The notes: generated by a model not told the origin, from the sequence alone. DNA of 64,000 nt from Arthrobacter sp. ISL-85 (GCF_018613675.1 NZ_JAGGPQ010000017.1:62001-126000), one strand, 5' to 3'. Counted from the stretch's first letter, positions 41,822-50,792 are shown. Numbers and translations: made by a program.

Positions 41822-42412
41822 TTACGGCTTTCCGGCGCCGGCACGGGCATCATGCCGCAGCGTCAAGCCGGACAGCACCCACAGGACACCGGAAATGATG
41901 GCCCCTCCACCGGCCACGCCCAGCAGGGCATGGGCACCAAGGCTGCTGAAGAACGGCAGCAGCACCGCTGTTCCAATCCCGATGACCCCGGACGCTATCC
42001 AGTCACGGGCCAGGACATGGCGGCCCCTGTTCTGCAGGCCGCAGGCAAGCTCGAGGACACCGGCCACGCCCAGCCCCAGGGCTGCGATCACCCCGAACAA
42101 CAGGTCACTGTGCAGCAGGATCACCACCACTCCTGCGCCGGCCGCCGACGCGCCCGCAAAGGACAGCATTTTCCCCGGCACCGATTTTTGGGCGACTCCC
42201 GTGGCCGGGATGGCCCGGAGTGACACCACACCGGTGGCAAGGAGGTAGAGGCCCCCGGCCCAGCCCAGGACCTCCACGGAAGGCGACGTCCAGAAGACCG
42301 TCACCGCGCCAAACCCCAGCGCAGCAGCGGAGCGCAGCAGGACCGGCTTCCAGAGGTCATTGCGGGGGGTGGTTTCCGGAGCAGCACCGGCGGGGGTGGT
42401 TGGTTGCGTCAC
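41822..42412 (-). CDS. DUF308/HdeD-like membrane protein
   Basis: A 196-residue protein with six hydrophobic helices in three similar pairs, Gly-rich and with few charged residues, in the style of HdeD/DUF308 proteins. WKPVLLRSAAALGFGAVTVFWTSPSVEVLGWAGGLYLLATGV is the first pair. HdeD is linked to acid resistance in E. coli, but no such role can be inferred here. Confidence 0.65.
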   Translation of the reverse strand: MTQPTTPAGAAPETTPRNDLWKPVLLRSAAALGFGAVTVFWTSPSVEVLGWAGGLYLLATGVVSLRAIPATGVAQKSVPGKMLSFAGASAAGAGVVVILLHSDLLFGVIAALGLGVAGVLELACGLQNRGRHVLARDWIASGVIGIGTAVLLPFFSSLGAHALLGVAGGGAIISGVLWVLSGLTLRHDARAGAGKP

Positions 42413-42482
42413 CGGTCCAGTTTAGTGGCGGCTGCCGGAAGGTCGAACCGGGCCGCTTTGTACGGCCTCCGGGCCGGGCTTC

Positions 42483-43880
42483 TCAGGCGGAGCCCAGCAC
42501 CATCCACCGGTCAGAGCGGGCACGCAGGCCAAGGGTTACGGCGCGTGCCGCCATGTACCCCAGCCCGAAGGCCACCCAGAGCCACCCGAGCCCCTCGGCG
42601 CCGGTGGCGCCGGAGAATGCAACTCCAGCCAGCAGCGGCACGTAGACGGCGATGTTCACCAGCCCGGCGAGGGCGAGGTAGCGGGCGTCACCGGCACCAA
42701 TCAGTACTCCGTCCAGGACAAAGACGTAACCGGCGATGGGCTGCCCGGCAGCCAGGACCCAAAGGGCAATGGTGAGTACTGACTGCACCTGGTGATCCGG
42801 GGTGAACAGGGCCCCCACCCAAGGGGCCACCGCGGCCAGCAGCAGGCCGGTCACCACGCCGAACCCGGCGCCCCACCTGATCATGGTGCCGGTCAGAAGC
42901 CGGGCCTTGCCGGCATTCGAAGCACCCAGCTCCTTTCCGATGAGCGCCTGCGCCGCGATGGCCAGGGCATCCAAGGCAAACGCCAGGAAGGAAAAGATGG
43001 TCATGGCCAGCTGCTGGGCGGCGAGGTTGACCTCACCCTGGGCCGTCACCACCAGCACCGTGGCCAGGATTGCCGCACGCAGGCTAAGCGTGCGCAGCAT
43101 GAGCCAGGATCCAACGCGCGTCATGCTGCGGATGCCCCGCCAGCTGGGCAGTAGGCTGACGCCGTGCCGTACCGCGTTCCGCCGGACCATCACCAGATAG
43201 ACCGCAGCCATGGCCCACTGGGCCAGGCTGGTGCCGATCGCAGATCCGGCCACCGACCAACCCAGGCCGTAGACAAGCCACAGGTTCAGCAGGATGTTGG
43301 CACCGAACCCGGCCGTCGCCACCACCAGCGGGGTCCGGGTGTCCTGCAGCCCGCGCAGCACGCCCGTGCCGGCGAAGATCAGCAGCATTGCCACCAGGCC
43401 CGGCAGGGACCAGCGGAAATAGTCCACCGCAAACATCCGGACACTTCCATCGGCGCCCAGCAGGTCGAGGAGCGGTTCGGCCGCGGCATACCCGGCCACC
43501 GCGAGGAGGACGCCGAGCAGCGTTGCCAGCCACACGCCGTCGCGCCCTGCAGCCAGGGCCTTGCCCAGCTGTCCGTCACCGATGGCGCGGGCCACGGCGG
43601 GAGTGGTGGAGTATGCCAGGAAGACCATAAGTCCGACGGCGGTCTGCAGCACGGCGGATGCCAGCCCCACCCCGGCGAGCTGGGCGACACCGAGATGCCC
43701 CACGATGGCGGAATCAGCCAGCAGGAAGAGGGGTTCAGCCACCAGCGCTCCGAAGGCAGGGATGGCGAGGCGGAGAATTTCGCGGGAAGGCCCGCGGACG
43801 CCGGCTCCGGCGGCAAGGGCAGGTTGTTGGCGCACGGTGCCAAGCTTAACCGCGGCCGCCGGCCGGGAGGCGCCGGGCAT
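42483..43880 (-). CDS. MATE family efflux transporter
   Basis: About 465 residues with twelve helices in two halves, of the multidrug and toxin extrusion family. IPAFGALVAEPLFLLADSAIVGHLGVAQLAGVGLASAV is the typical first segment, and QLAMTIFSFLAFALDALAIAAQALIGKELGA starts the second half. The family exports cationic drugs by Na+ or H+ antiport. The start is uncertain (ATG 43880, ATG 43892 or GTG 43835). Divergent from DoxX. Confidence 0.85.
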   Translation of the reverse strand: MPGASRPAAAVKLGTVRQQPALAAGAGVRGPSREILRLAIPAFGALVAEPLFLLADSAIVGHLGVAQLAGVGLASAVLQTAVGLMVFLAYSTTPAVARAIGDGQLGKALAAGRDGVWLATLLGVLLAVAGYAAAEPLLDLLGADGSVRMFAVDYFRWSLPGLVAMLLIFAGTGVLRGLQDTRTPLVVATAGFGANILLNLWLVYGLGWSVAGSAIGTSLAQWAMAAVYLVMVRRNAVRHGVSLLPSWRGIRSMTRVGSWLMLRTLSLRAAILATVLVVTAQGEVNLAAQQLAMTIFSFLAFALDALAIAAQALIGKELGASNAGKARLLTGTMIRWGAGFGVVTGLLLAAVAPWVGALFTPDHQVQSVLTIALWVLAAGQPIAGYVFVLDGVLIGAGDARYLALAGLVNIAVYVPLLAGVAFSGATGAEGLGWLWVAFGLGYMAARAVTLGLRARSDRWMVLGSA

Positions 43881-43907
43881 GACAAAGCCCACACCCGGGC
43901 CAAATTA

Positions 43908-43921
43908 GTTGACATTTCAAC
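43908..43921. promoter_or_regulatory. Inverted repeat in the MATE/DoxX divergent promoter
   Basis: GTTGA-CATT-TCAAC is a perfect 5-bp inverted repeat overlapping TTGACA (43909-43914), a consensus -35 for doxX. Sites of the form TAGTTGA-N-TCAAC are common MarR-family targets. No MarR gene lies in the window. Confidence 0.5.
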
Positions 43922-43945
43922 CATCGTTCCCGGACAGTGGAATCC

Positions 43946-44383
43946 ATGAACAAGTCAGCACTGACCACTACCGCCCTTGCCGCCCTCCGCATCGTCCTTG
44001 GCTTCCTCTTCGCAGCCCATGGGTGGCAGAAGTTCAATGAATGGACCATCGCCGGCACCCAGGCCTCCTTCGCAAAGATGGGCGTCCCGGCCGCGGACGT
44101 CATGGCCCCCGCCATCGCCGTCCTGGAACTCGCAGGCGGCGTTGCACTGGTCCTGGGGATCCTCACCGGGGTAGTGTCCGCACTCCTTGTCCTGGATATG
44201 CTGGGCGCCCTCTTCCTGGTGCACGCTCCCGCCGGAATCTTTGCGGCTAACGGAGGCTACGAACTCGTTTTGCTGCTGGCCGCAGCATCCTTCGCACTGG
44301 CCCTCACGGGAGCCGGGAGGCTTTCCCTGGACCGCGCCCTCTTCGGCCGCCGTCCGGGGTCCCGGCTGGCCGCACTGGCGTAG
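43946..44383 (+). CDS. DoxX family membrane protein
   Basis: A 145-residue protein with four helices: ALRIVLGFLFAAHGWQKFNEW, VMAPAIAVLELAGGVALVLGIL, SALLVLDMLGALFLVHAPAG and VLLLAAASFALAL. The pattern FLFAAHGWQKF is typical of DoxX/MhqP-like proteins, which in some bacteria respond to thiol or quinone stress. ATG 43946 is preferred to GTG 43937. A strong terminator follows. Confidence 0.85.
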   Translation: MNKSALTTTALAALRIVLGFLFAAHGWQKFNEWTIAGTQASFAKMGVPAADVMAPAIAVLELAGGVALVLGILTGVVSALLVLDMLGALFLVHAPAGIFAANGGYELVLLLAAASFALALTGAGRLSLDRALFGRRPGSRLAALA

Positions 44384-44398
44384 CAACACCTTCAAAGC

Positions 44399-44447
44399 GT
44401 CCGACGGCGGCTGTCCACACAAAGTGGCCGGCCGCCGTCGGACTTTT
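44399..44447 (+). terminator. Terminator after doxX
   Basis: A perfect 13-bp stem, GTCCGACGGCGGC at 44399-44411 with its complement at 44431-44443, has a 19-nt loop and is followed by TTTT. Confidence 0.8.
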
Positions 44448-44513
44448 AAGTGGTGCTTCCCTTTGTTGCAGCTCCAACCGGCCGGTAACCGGGGCCGCCA
44501 GTAGGATCGCACC

Positions 44514-45530
44514 ATGACTGAGAACGGCCGGCCCAACTCCGTAACACTCCGCTTCCTCGCCGCGCCCACCGACGTGGGGCACAGCGGCTCGGTGGACGCC
44601 GGCACGGTGCTCGAGTGGGTGGACAAGGCCGCCTACGCCGCCGCGGTAGGTTGGGCGAAGTCCTACTGCGTGACCGCATATGTGGGAAACATCCACTTCG
44701 CCGATCCGGTCAACAGCGGAGACATGGTGGAGGTGGAGGCCACCATCGTTTACACCGGCCGGTCCTCCATGCACATCCACACCGTGGTTTCTTCCGGCGA
44801 TCCAAAGGGCGGCCCTGCCACGATGCGCAGCCAGTGCATGGTGATTTTCGTGGCGGTCGGTGCAGACGGCACGCCCACCCCTGTGCAGCAGTTTGAACCG
44901 GCCACCCCTGCCGAGATTGAGCAGCGGGACCACGCACTGGCCAGGATCAAGGTCCGGGAGCAGATCGTGGAAGCTATGAACCGGCAGGAATATACCGACG
45001 CGGGTACGGCCGAACGCGTCACGCTGCGGTTCATGGCCGCTCCCACCGACGTGAACTGGGGCGGCAAGGTCCATGGCGGCATCGTCCTGAAGTGGATCGA
45101 CGAGGCCGCCTATGTGTGCGCATCCCGCTACTGCGGCAGGGATACCGTCGCGGTCTTCTCCGGCGGCGTGCGCTTCTACAGGCCCCTGCTGATCGGCCAT
45201 GTGGTGGAGGTGGAGGCACGGCTGGTGTACACCGGGACCAAGGGGATGCACATCGCCGTCCACGTCCGTTCCGGCGACCCCAAGGGCCGGGAGCTGAACC
45301 TGACCACGTACTGCCTCACGGTGATGGTGGCGCGCGACGACGAGGGCAACTCAGTGCCCGTGCCGGCCTGGGTTCCGGTCAGCGAGGAAGACAAGCGGCT
45401 CCACGCCCACGCCCGGGAACTCCTGGAGATCAGGGGCACGGCCCCCGGGAACCGCCTGCCGAACCATCTGCTCGCCGCCGGGACACCTGCCGGCGGCGGC
45501 GCATCCCGCTCCGGCAGCGAGGGCGCCTAG
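44514..45530 (+). CDS. Acyl-CoA thioesterase, double hotdog
   Basis: A 338-residue protein of two tandem hotdog domains, each starting with VTLRF(L/M)AAPTDV. The catalytic Asp lies in TVLEWVDKAAY and again in IVLKWIDEAAY, then (V)EVEA(T/R)(I/L)VYTG in both. Such enzymes hydrolyse acyl-CoA in the cytoplasm. The two halves are clearly homologous, pointing to an internal duplication. Its TAG stop overlaps the dnaB stop on the other strand. Confidence 0.85.
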   Translation: MTENGRPNSVTLRFLAAPTDVGHSGSVDAGTVLEWVDKAAYAAAVGWAKSYCVTAYVGNIHFADPVNSGDMVEVEATIVYTGRSSMHIHTVVSSGDPKGGPATMRSQCMVIFVAVGADGTPTPVQQFEPATPAEIEQRDHALARIKVREQIVEAMNRQEYTDAGTAERVTLRFMAAPTDVNWGGKVHGGIVLKWIDEAAYVCASRYCGRDTVAVFSGGVRFYRPLLIGHVVEVEARLVYTGTKGMHIAVHVRSGDPKGRELNLTTYCLTVMVARDDEGNSVPVPAWVPVSEEDKRLHAHARELLEIRGTAPGNRLPNHLLAAGTPAGGGASRSGSEGA

Positions 45531-46909
45531 AAACCGCCACCGCCGGCGTCGCCCGCCATGTTGGCAAAGCGGGAGTAGTGACCCTGGAACGCCACCACAA
45601 TGTCTTTGGTGGGGCCGTTACGGTGCTTGGCCACCAGGATGTCCGCTTCACCGGCGCGGGGTGACTCCTTGTCATAAACGTCTTCACGGTGGAGCAGTAT
45701 GACCATGTCGGCGTCCTGCTCGATGGAACCGGACTCACGGAGGTCCGACACCATGGGGCGCTTGTCCTGGCGCTGTTCCGATCCACGGTTCAGCTGGGAC
45801 AGCGCAATGACAGGGACCTGGAGTTCCTTGGCGAGGAGCTTCAGCGCACGGGAAAACTCGGAAACTTCCTGCTGGCGGGACTCCACCTTCTTGCCCGAGC
45901 TCATGAGCTGCAGGTAGTCGAGGATGACCAGCTTAAGGTCATGCTGCTGCTTCAGGCGGCGGCACTTGGCCCGGATTTCCATCAGGGACATGTTGGGGCT
46001 GTCGTCAATGAACAGCGGGGCATCGTTCATCCGGCCCATGGTGGTGGCGATCTTGGACCACTGTTCATCCTTGATCGTCCCCTTACGGAGATCCTGGAGG
46101 CCGATGGTGGCTTCGGCGGACAAAAGACGCATGGCGATCTCGTTCCGGCCCATTTCCAGGGAGAACATCACCGTGGCGAGGTTGTTCTTGATCGCCGCGG
46201 ACCGGGCGAAGTCAAGGGCGAAGGTCGACTTACCGACGGCGGGACGCGCTGCGATGACGATCATCTGGCCGGGGTGGAGCCCGTGGGTCAGCTCGTCGAG
46301 TTCATAGAAGCCGGTGGGCACACCGGTCATGCCCTCCCCGCGGTGGCCCGACGCCTCGATTTCGTCCACCGTGGACTCCATGACGTCCTTCAGCACCACG
46401 TAATCCTCGGCGGTGCGGCGCTCGGCAACGGCGTAGACCTCGGCCTGGGCCTGGTTGACCAGGTCTTCAACCTCGCCGTCGGAGCCGTAACCCAGTTGCA
46501 CGATCTTGGTGCCGGCGTTCACCAGGCGGCGAAGCACTGCCCGCTCGGCCACGATCTCGGCGTAATAGCCCGCATTCGCCGCAGTGGGCACGGTCTGGAT
46601 CAGTTCGTGCAGGTAAGCCGGGCCGCCGATCCTGTTGATCTCGGCCCGCTTGGTCAGCTCATCGGAGACCGTAACGGCGTCCGCGGGCTCCCCGCGGCCA
46701 TAGAGGTCGATGATCGCCTCATAGATCGTCTCGTGCGCCGGGCGGTAGAAATCCTGCCCGCGGAGGATCTCAACAACATCTGCGATGGCGTCCTTGGACA
46801 GCATCATGCCGCCCAGGACCGACTGTTCGGCAGGGATGTCCTGGGGTGGCTTTCGGCTCGCGTCCGATCCACGGGTAGCCTCGACCGGATCCAGATGTGC
46901 GATTGACAA
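45527..46909 (-). CDS. dnaB: Replicative DNA helicase DnaB
   Basis: A 460-residue hexameric helicase of the replisome. An N-terminal DnaB domain (PAEQSVLGGMMLSKDAIADVVEIL) is followed by the RecA-like core with Walker A ARPAVGKST, FSLEMGRNEIAMRLLSAEA, Walker B VILDYLQLM and LSQLNRGSEQRQDKRPMVSDLRESGSIEQDAD. No intein interrupts it, unlike many actinobacterial DnaB. The start is TTG at 46909, with GGAGGA 8-9 nt upstream. The upstream gap is full of DnaA-box-like 9-mers. Confidence 0.95.
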   Translation of the reverse strand: MSIAHLDPVEATRGSDASRKPPQDIPAEQSVLGGMMLSKDAIADVVEILRGQDFYRPAHETIYEAIIDLYGRGEPADAVTVSDELTKRAEINRIGGPAYLHELIQTVPTAANAGYYAEIVAERAVLRRLVNAGTKIVQLGYGSDGEVEDLVNQAQAEVYAVAERRTAEDYVVLKDVMESTVDEIEASGHRGEGMTGVPTGFYELDELTHGLHPGQMIVIAARPAVGKSTFALDFARSAAIKNNLATVMFSLEMGRNEIAMRLLSAEATIGLQDLRKGTIKDEQWSKIATTMGRMNDAPLFIDDSPNMSLMEIRAKCRRLKQQHDLKLVILDYLQLMSSGKKVESRQQEVSEFSRALKLLAKELQVPVIALSQLNRGSEQRQDKRPMVSDLRESGSIEQDADMVILLHREDVYDKESPRAGEADILVAKHRNGPTKDIVVAFQGHYSRFANMAGDAGGGGF

Positions 46910-47549
46910 AGCTGCCGTCCTCCATTTGTACCGGGCCTGCCGCCCGGTGATCCATCCTGTTCACGGCCTCCGATAACCGGATCCGCCGCCTCCAGGTCTA
47001 CCCGGGGGCCCCGACAATTACGTGCCGGGGGTCCGGAAACCAGCTCCGATCCCGGGTTATCCCCAATATCCACAGCTTTTCCACAGAAGGGCTTTTTAGC
47101 CGGTGCCAGGTGGGCCAAAACCGAAACAACTGGCCCCGTTTCAGCTGCGGAGAACAGGTACCCCGCTACGCTAGCCGCCGTGGCGCCACCCGCAAAGCCA
47201 GCAAGCCGTGCGCGCTGTGGATAACCTGTGCAGTACAAGGCATAGCTTGTGCACAGCCTGTGGGGAAGCCTGTGGATACAAAGTTTTTTTGTTCCCCGTT
47301 TTCGGCCTGACCTGCGAAAACGCAGGGACCAGCATGTGGAGTAAATATTTCTTCTACGGAATTTCATCCACAGGTACGGCAGGCGATCGGCAGTGCGGGG
47401 AGCGCGGGAGAGCCCCGCAAAGTGCTCCCACGCAGGGTCGTGGCGCTCCTTACATTCCGAGTCGGTAGTTTGACCGCCCGCCGTCCAGCCCTGTATGCGG
47501 AGCGGTGAATATTGCTGTGGATAAACCCAACCTGGATTAGGCTCTACGT
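46910..47549. promoter_or_regulatory. Long dnaB upstream region with DnaA-box cluster
   Basis: This 640-bp gap holds no gene. Perfect TTATCCACA boxes (on the minus strand) lie at 47216-47224 and 47516-47524. One-mismatch boxes lie at 47057-47065, 47066-47074, 47077-47085, 47271-47279 and 47364-47372, with weaker ones at 47259-47267 and 47335-47343. AT-rich patches (a seven-T run near 47284, TAAATATTT near 47342) occur among them. In actinobacteria oriC is next to dnaA/dnaN, neither of which is here, so regulation of dnaB or DnaA titration is more likely than an origin. Confidence 0.6.
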
Positions 47550-47855
47550 ATGGGCGATCTCCTGCTGGTGCTGTTGCCGGCGATAATTTTGGTGGCGCTC
47601 ATGTGGGGCGTCGCCACCGCGCTGCGGCCGCGTGACAGTGGGACGTCGGAGGCCGAGAAATACCAGCGCGAGCTTGCCGAACGGTCTGCCCGCCACTATG
47701 CAGCCCAGATTCAGGCAGCCACCGCCGCCCGCGCCCGCCTTGCGGCAGCCACGCACCCCAGCCAAAACGCCCAGCAGCACAACCAGCAGCAGGAATATAT
47801 CCGGGCGGGGAACCAACAAGGCAACCGCACCTGGCGACGGCCAGAAAGTAAATAG
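47550..47855 (+). CDS. Small membrane-anchored hypothetical protein
   Basis: A 101-residue protein with one N-terminal transmembrane helix (LLLVLLPAIILVALMWGVATAL). A charged helical stretch (SEAEKYQRELAERSARHYAAQIQAATAARARLAAATH) that may form a coiled coil follows, then a Gln/Asn-rich tail (QNAQQHNQQQEY). No family recognised. A perfect DnaA box lies 26 bp upstream. It is followed by the L7/L12-like gene after 8 bp. Confidence 0.7.
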   Translation: MGDLLLVLLPAIILVALMWGVATALRPRDSGTSEAEKYQRELAERSARHYAAQIQAATAARARLAAATHPSQNAQQHNQQQEYIRAGNQQGNRTWRRPESK

Positions 47856-47863
47856 AACGGCTC

Positions 47864-48436
47864 GTGAAAATGGAATCCCTTGTGGTCCCGGTCCTTATCC
47901 TGCTCGCGGTAATTGCGGGGGTCATGGTGGCGTACCGTGCCACGCGCAGGCGCAAAGCCGCGCGCGGCGGGGCGCAGTCCCATCCCGCCGCCACACCCCA
48001 GGAGCTGGCCCGGGCCGCGGCGGGCCGGTTGTCGGAAGACCAGCACCGGCGGATCTATGCCTTGATCGCACAGGGCCAGGCCATGGCCGCCATCAAGCTC
48101 TACTACGAGGTCACCGGTGAGGGCCTGCGGGCCTCGCGCGACGCCGTAGGCGCCCTGGCGGCCCACCCCCAGCCCTACCTGATGCCGGAGCCGGCACAGG
48201 TCGTCGAGGAGGACGACGAGGAGCCACAGCGGTTCCCGTACCGCTACCGGGCGATCGCCAGCAAGGGAGACGTAACCCGGGAGGTAAGCAGCAACATGCT
48301 CAATGATGAGATCTACGGCAGGATCCGTACGCTGGCCCGCAGCGGCGATACAGAGGCCGCTGCCACTGCCCTGACGCGGCACTCCGATATCTCCCTGAAG
48401 CAGGCACGGGAATTTATCGCGCTGCTGGACGACTAG
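47864..48436 (+). CDS. Membrane protein with L7/L12 C-terminal-like segments
   Basis: About 190 residues: one N-terminal membrane helix (LVVPVLILLAVIAGVMVAY), a basic patch and a soluble part. MAAIKLYYEVTGEGLRASRDAVGAL and, near the end, TAATALTRHSDISLKQAREFIALL both resemble the alpha-helix/turn core of the ribosomal L7/L12 C-terminal domain, which binds translation factors. An acidic linker (PAQVVEEDDEEPQ) lies between. The function is unknown; ribosome contact at the membrane is only a thought. The start may be GTG 47864 or ATG 47870. Confidence 0.7.
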   Translation: MKMESLVVPVLILLAVIAGVMVAYRATRRRKAARGGAQSHPAATPQELARAAAGRLSEDQHRRIYALIAQGQAMAAIKLYYEVTGEGLRASRDAVGALAAHPQPYLMPEPAQVVEEDDEEPQRFPYRYRAIASKGDVTREVSSNMLNDEIYGRIRTLARSGDTEAAATALTRHSDISLKQAREFIALLDD

Positions 48437-48447
48437 CTGGACCCTGC

Positions 48448-48487
48448 AAGGTTGGGGCCCCGTCCTTCTGGACGGGGCCCCAACCTT
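48448..48487. terminator. Perfect 18-bp hairpin between convergent genes
   Basis: AAGGTTGGGGCCCCGTCC at 48448-48465 pairs fully with 48470-48487 across a TTCT loop. It lies between the L7/L12-like gene and the CBM96-like gene, and should act in both directions, although the T-run is minimal. Confidence 0.75.
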
Positions 48488-48508
48488 CACTCCCTTGGCG
48501 CTTTGGCG

Positions 48509-50758
48509 CTAGCCCAGGGTAAGGACCAACTTGGGCGCTACGGTGCTGCCCGCCTCCTTAGAGTTGAGATCCAGGCCATCACTGCTGCTGGTGTCCATTC
48601 CTAGAGAGAGCTGAGTCCCCAACTCGCCGGCCAAGGCCGCGGTTGTGAGCGGAATACTGTAGTTGGTGTTGGTCGTCGTTGGACCAAGCGTTCCGATGGT
48701 GGTGCCGAGCGCCGGACGACTGTTATATGTGACCCCGCCCTCGGTCCAGCTGTCGTCCGTTACCAGCTTGACGTTCTGCTTGCCGGTTGACCCGCTCCCG
48801 GCGCTGCGCAGCTGCAACGTGGCGCTCTGGATCGTCTTGCCGGCGTACGGCGAAAGATCAAACTTCAGGTAGGCGATCTCCACCGGGCTGTTGTCAACAC
48901 CCAGCATGGTGCTCGTTCCATAGTTCGTTCCCGTTGCCCCGCTCGACACATAGGTGTCGGCCGTGGCAGTGAGGGTTACGGTCTGTGGCGTGCCTCCTCC
49001 AGAGGCCGCAGCCGTCGTAAAGGTCCACGTCCGGTCCGCTGCCAGGGCATTGCCGGCGGCATCCTTTACTCCGCCACTGCCGCCCTTGATCGTGGCGGTG
49101 TACGTCGTACCTGCCGCCAAGTCCACGCCCGGGTTCAATGTGGCTACTTTGTTCGTGCTGTCATACGTCACAGCCGCTGGTACCGCCGTCGTTCCCGTCT
49201 GCAGGGTGACGGTGGAGGACGTGATCGTCGACGCGTCCATAGCCTCCGAGAACGTCCCCGACACGTTCGCCGCGACCGCCACGCCGGTGGCACCGGCAGC
49301 CGGTGATGTACCCGTCACGGTCGGGGCTGTCGTGTCAGCAGTGCCACCACCACTACCGGCGCTGGGGTCGTAGAAGTGCCAGTACCGGTTCGTGGCATTC
49401 ACGTCGGCAAGTACCAGCAGGCCGCTGTTGGCTGTGCCGCGCGCGGAGCTGTTCAGGTTTTGCCTTGTTGACGTTACGTTGTGGACATACTGGTCAGCGT
49501 CCACGATGCGGGGCGTCTTGGTGGTGGTGAAGCTGATCGTGTCCAGCGGCGTCGACTTTTCATAAATCGCACCACCCGTGCTCGTGCAGACACCGGCGTT
49601 CGTCGTTCCACTCGGTTTCGGATAGGTGGCAAAGGTCCGGAGCTTCTGGGTGCTTTCGTCAATCAGGACGATCACACGGTTGGGGCATTCCGCCACAGTT
49701 GCGATCGTATGTGCAGACCACGCAGCCGTCGAGGTATCCAAGGCGAGCAGTTGGATCAGTGGCTGGGACGCTGACGTGTACGAGGTCTTGATTGCAGCAA
49801 AGACTCGATCTGTCGAAGCGTCCAGCCACTTCAGGTTCATGTGGTCGTCGCCGCTGCGCTGCCCCTTGACTGCCGCCACAGGGGTGGTCCAGGAAGTGTT
49901 CGAGGCTCCGTCAACGTGGTAACTCCAATACATGCCGTCGGTGGTGTCACCGACCTGCCGGCTCCACATCACCCCGACCTTATTCCCGCTGAACGCAATC
50001 ACAGCCGAGTTATCGTCCACGGAGACGTGGCTCAGGGATGCAGGATGTGGAAATGGTGTTCCCCACGTAGCGCCATCCGTGGAAGTGACATTCAGATAAA
50101 TCTGGTTTCCCTGCTGCCATGTGGCCCACACTCGGCCGGTCGAGTCCTTGTCAATTGACATGGTCTCGACCTTTTGGTTATTGATTTGCGTGGTTCCCAG
50201 AGTCGAGTACGTCTTGGTACTTGTGTTGTAGCTGAATCGCCGCATCGTCGTGGGGAAGTTGGGCTCGGCGGGCAAGCCGTCGTTGACAAAGCGGAAGCTC
50301 GCTACATACAACGTCTTCCCGTCCCACAAGACATCGTGATGCGTATTCGCCCGCGACTCCGTCACGACACCGGTGCTCGTCCACGAACTTGTCGCAGCAT
50401 TAAACCGGAAAATGCGGAAACTGGAACTGCTGGCATCCCAGAGGTTCCCCCACCAGATCCCGTCGTTGAACCACAGAGAATTAGTTTGCCGTTTGGTTCC
50501 CGTCGGCGTCCCGGTCCCCGAGTGCGACGGGCCCTCAACGCCAACATCACCAGTAGCCGCCGAGGCGGTAATCGGCACCACCAGGCCGCTTCCGAGCACG
50601 AGGAGCAGCGCAGTCAACAGCGCCCGGAACCCCAGTTTCCGCGTTCCAAACAGTCGACGGCCGCGGCCGTCCGGACCTGGAACCCAGGGCCTGCTAAAGG
50701 GCCCGAACGCCCTGGGGACCCGCTCAAACTCGCCAGAATTATGTAGTGGATGGTCCAT
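48509..50758 (-). CDS. Large secreted protein with Big_5-like and CBM96/DNRLRE-like domains
   Basis: About 749 residues. An unusually long basic N-terminal region (about 45 residues) precedes the signal helix ALLTALLLVLGSGLVVPITASA. Residues about 75-470 form a Trp- and Asp-rich repeat region that looks like a beta-propeller. An Ig-like SbsA/Big_5 domain follows (DTTAPTVTGTSPAAGATGVAV... LNPGVDLAAGTTYTATIKGG... DRTWTFTTA), then a C-terminal carbohydrate-binding DNRLRE/CBM96 domain (TATADTYVSSGATGTNYGTS... YLKFDLSPYAGKTIQSATLQLRS). It probably binds or processes the cell-surface polysaccharide. Its GC content is lower than its neighbours, which suggests transfer. ATG 50758 has GGGGAG upstream. 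Confidence 0.8.
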   Translation of the reverse strand: MDHPLHNSGEFERVPRAFGPFSRPWVPGPDGRGRRLFGTRKLGFRALLTALLLVLGSGLVVPITASAATGDVGVEGPSHSGTGTPTGTKRQTNSLWFNDGIWWGNLWDASSSSFRIFRFNAATSSWTSTGVVTESRANTHHDVLWDGKTLYVASFRFVNDGLPAEPNFPTTMRRFSYNTSTKTYSTLGTTQINNQKVETMSIDKDSTGRVWATWQQGNQIYLNVTSTDGATWGTPFPHPASLSHVSVDDNSAVIAFSGNKVGVMWSRQVGDTTDGMYWSYHVDGASNTSWTTPVAAVKGQRSGDDHMNLKWLDASTDRVFAAIKTSYTSASQPLIQLLALDTSTAAWSAHTIATVAECPNRVIVLIDESTQKLRTFATYPKPSGTTNAGVCTSTGGAIYEKSTPLDTISFTTTKTPRIVDADQYVHNVTSTRQNLNSSARGTANSGLLVLADVNATNRYWHFYDPSAGSGGGTADTTAPTVTGTSPAAGATGVAVAANVSGTFSEAMDASTITSSTVTLQTGTTAVPAAVTYDSTNKVATLNPGVDLAAGTTYTATIKGGSGGVKDAAGNALAADRTWTFTTAAASGGGTPQTVTLTATADTYVSSGATGTNYGTSTMLGVDNSPVEIAYLKFDLSPYAGKTIQSATLQLRSAGSGSTGKQNVKLVTDDSWTEGGVTYNSRPALGTTIGTLGPTTTNTNYSIPLTTAALAGELGTQLSLGMDTSSSDGLDLNSKEAGSTVAPKLVLTLG

Positions 50759-50792
50759 AAACGTCACTCCCCGGGTTGAATACTCTCAGCCA

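Noticed and set aside
45527..46909. DnaB intein
   Set aside because: Walker A and downstream motifs are continuous and the 460-residue length is normal.
46910..47549. Chromosomal origin (oriC)
   Set aside because: DnaA boxes are present, but dnaA, dnaN, recF, gyrB and rpmH are absent from both sides; the region sits upstream of dnaB instead.
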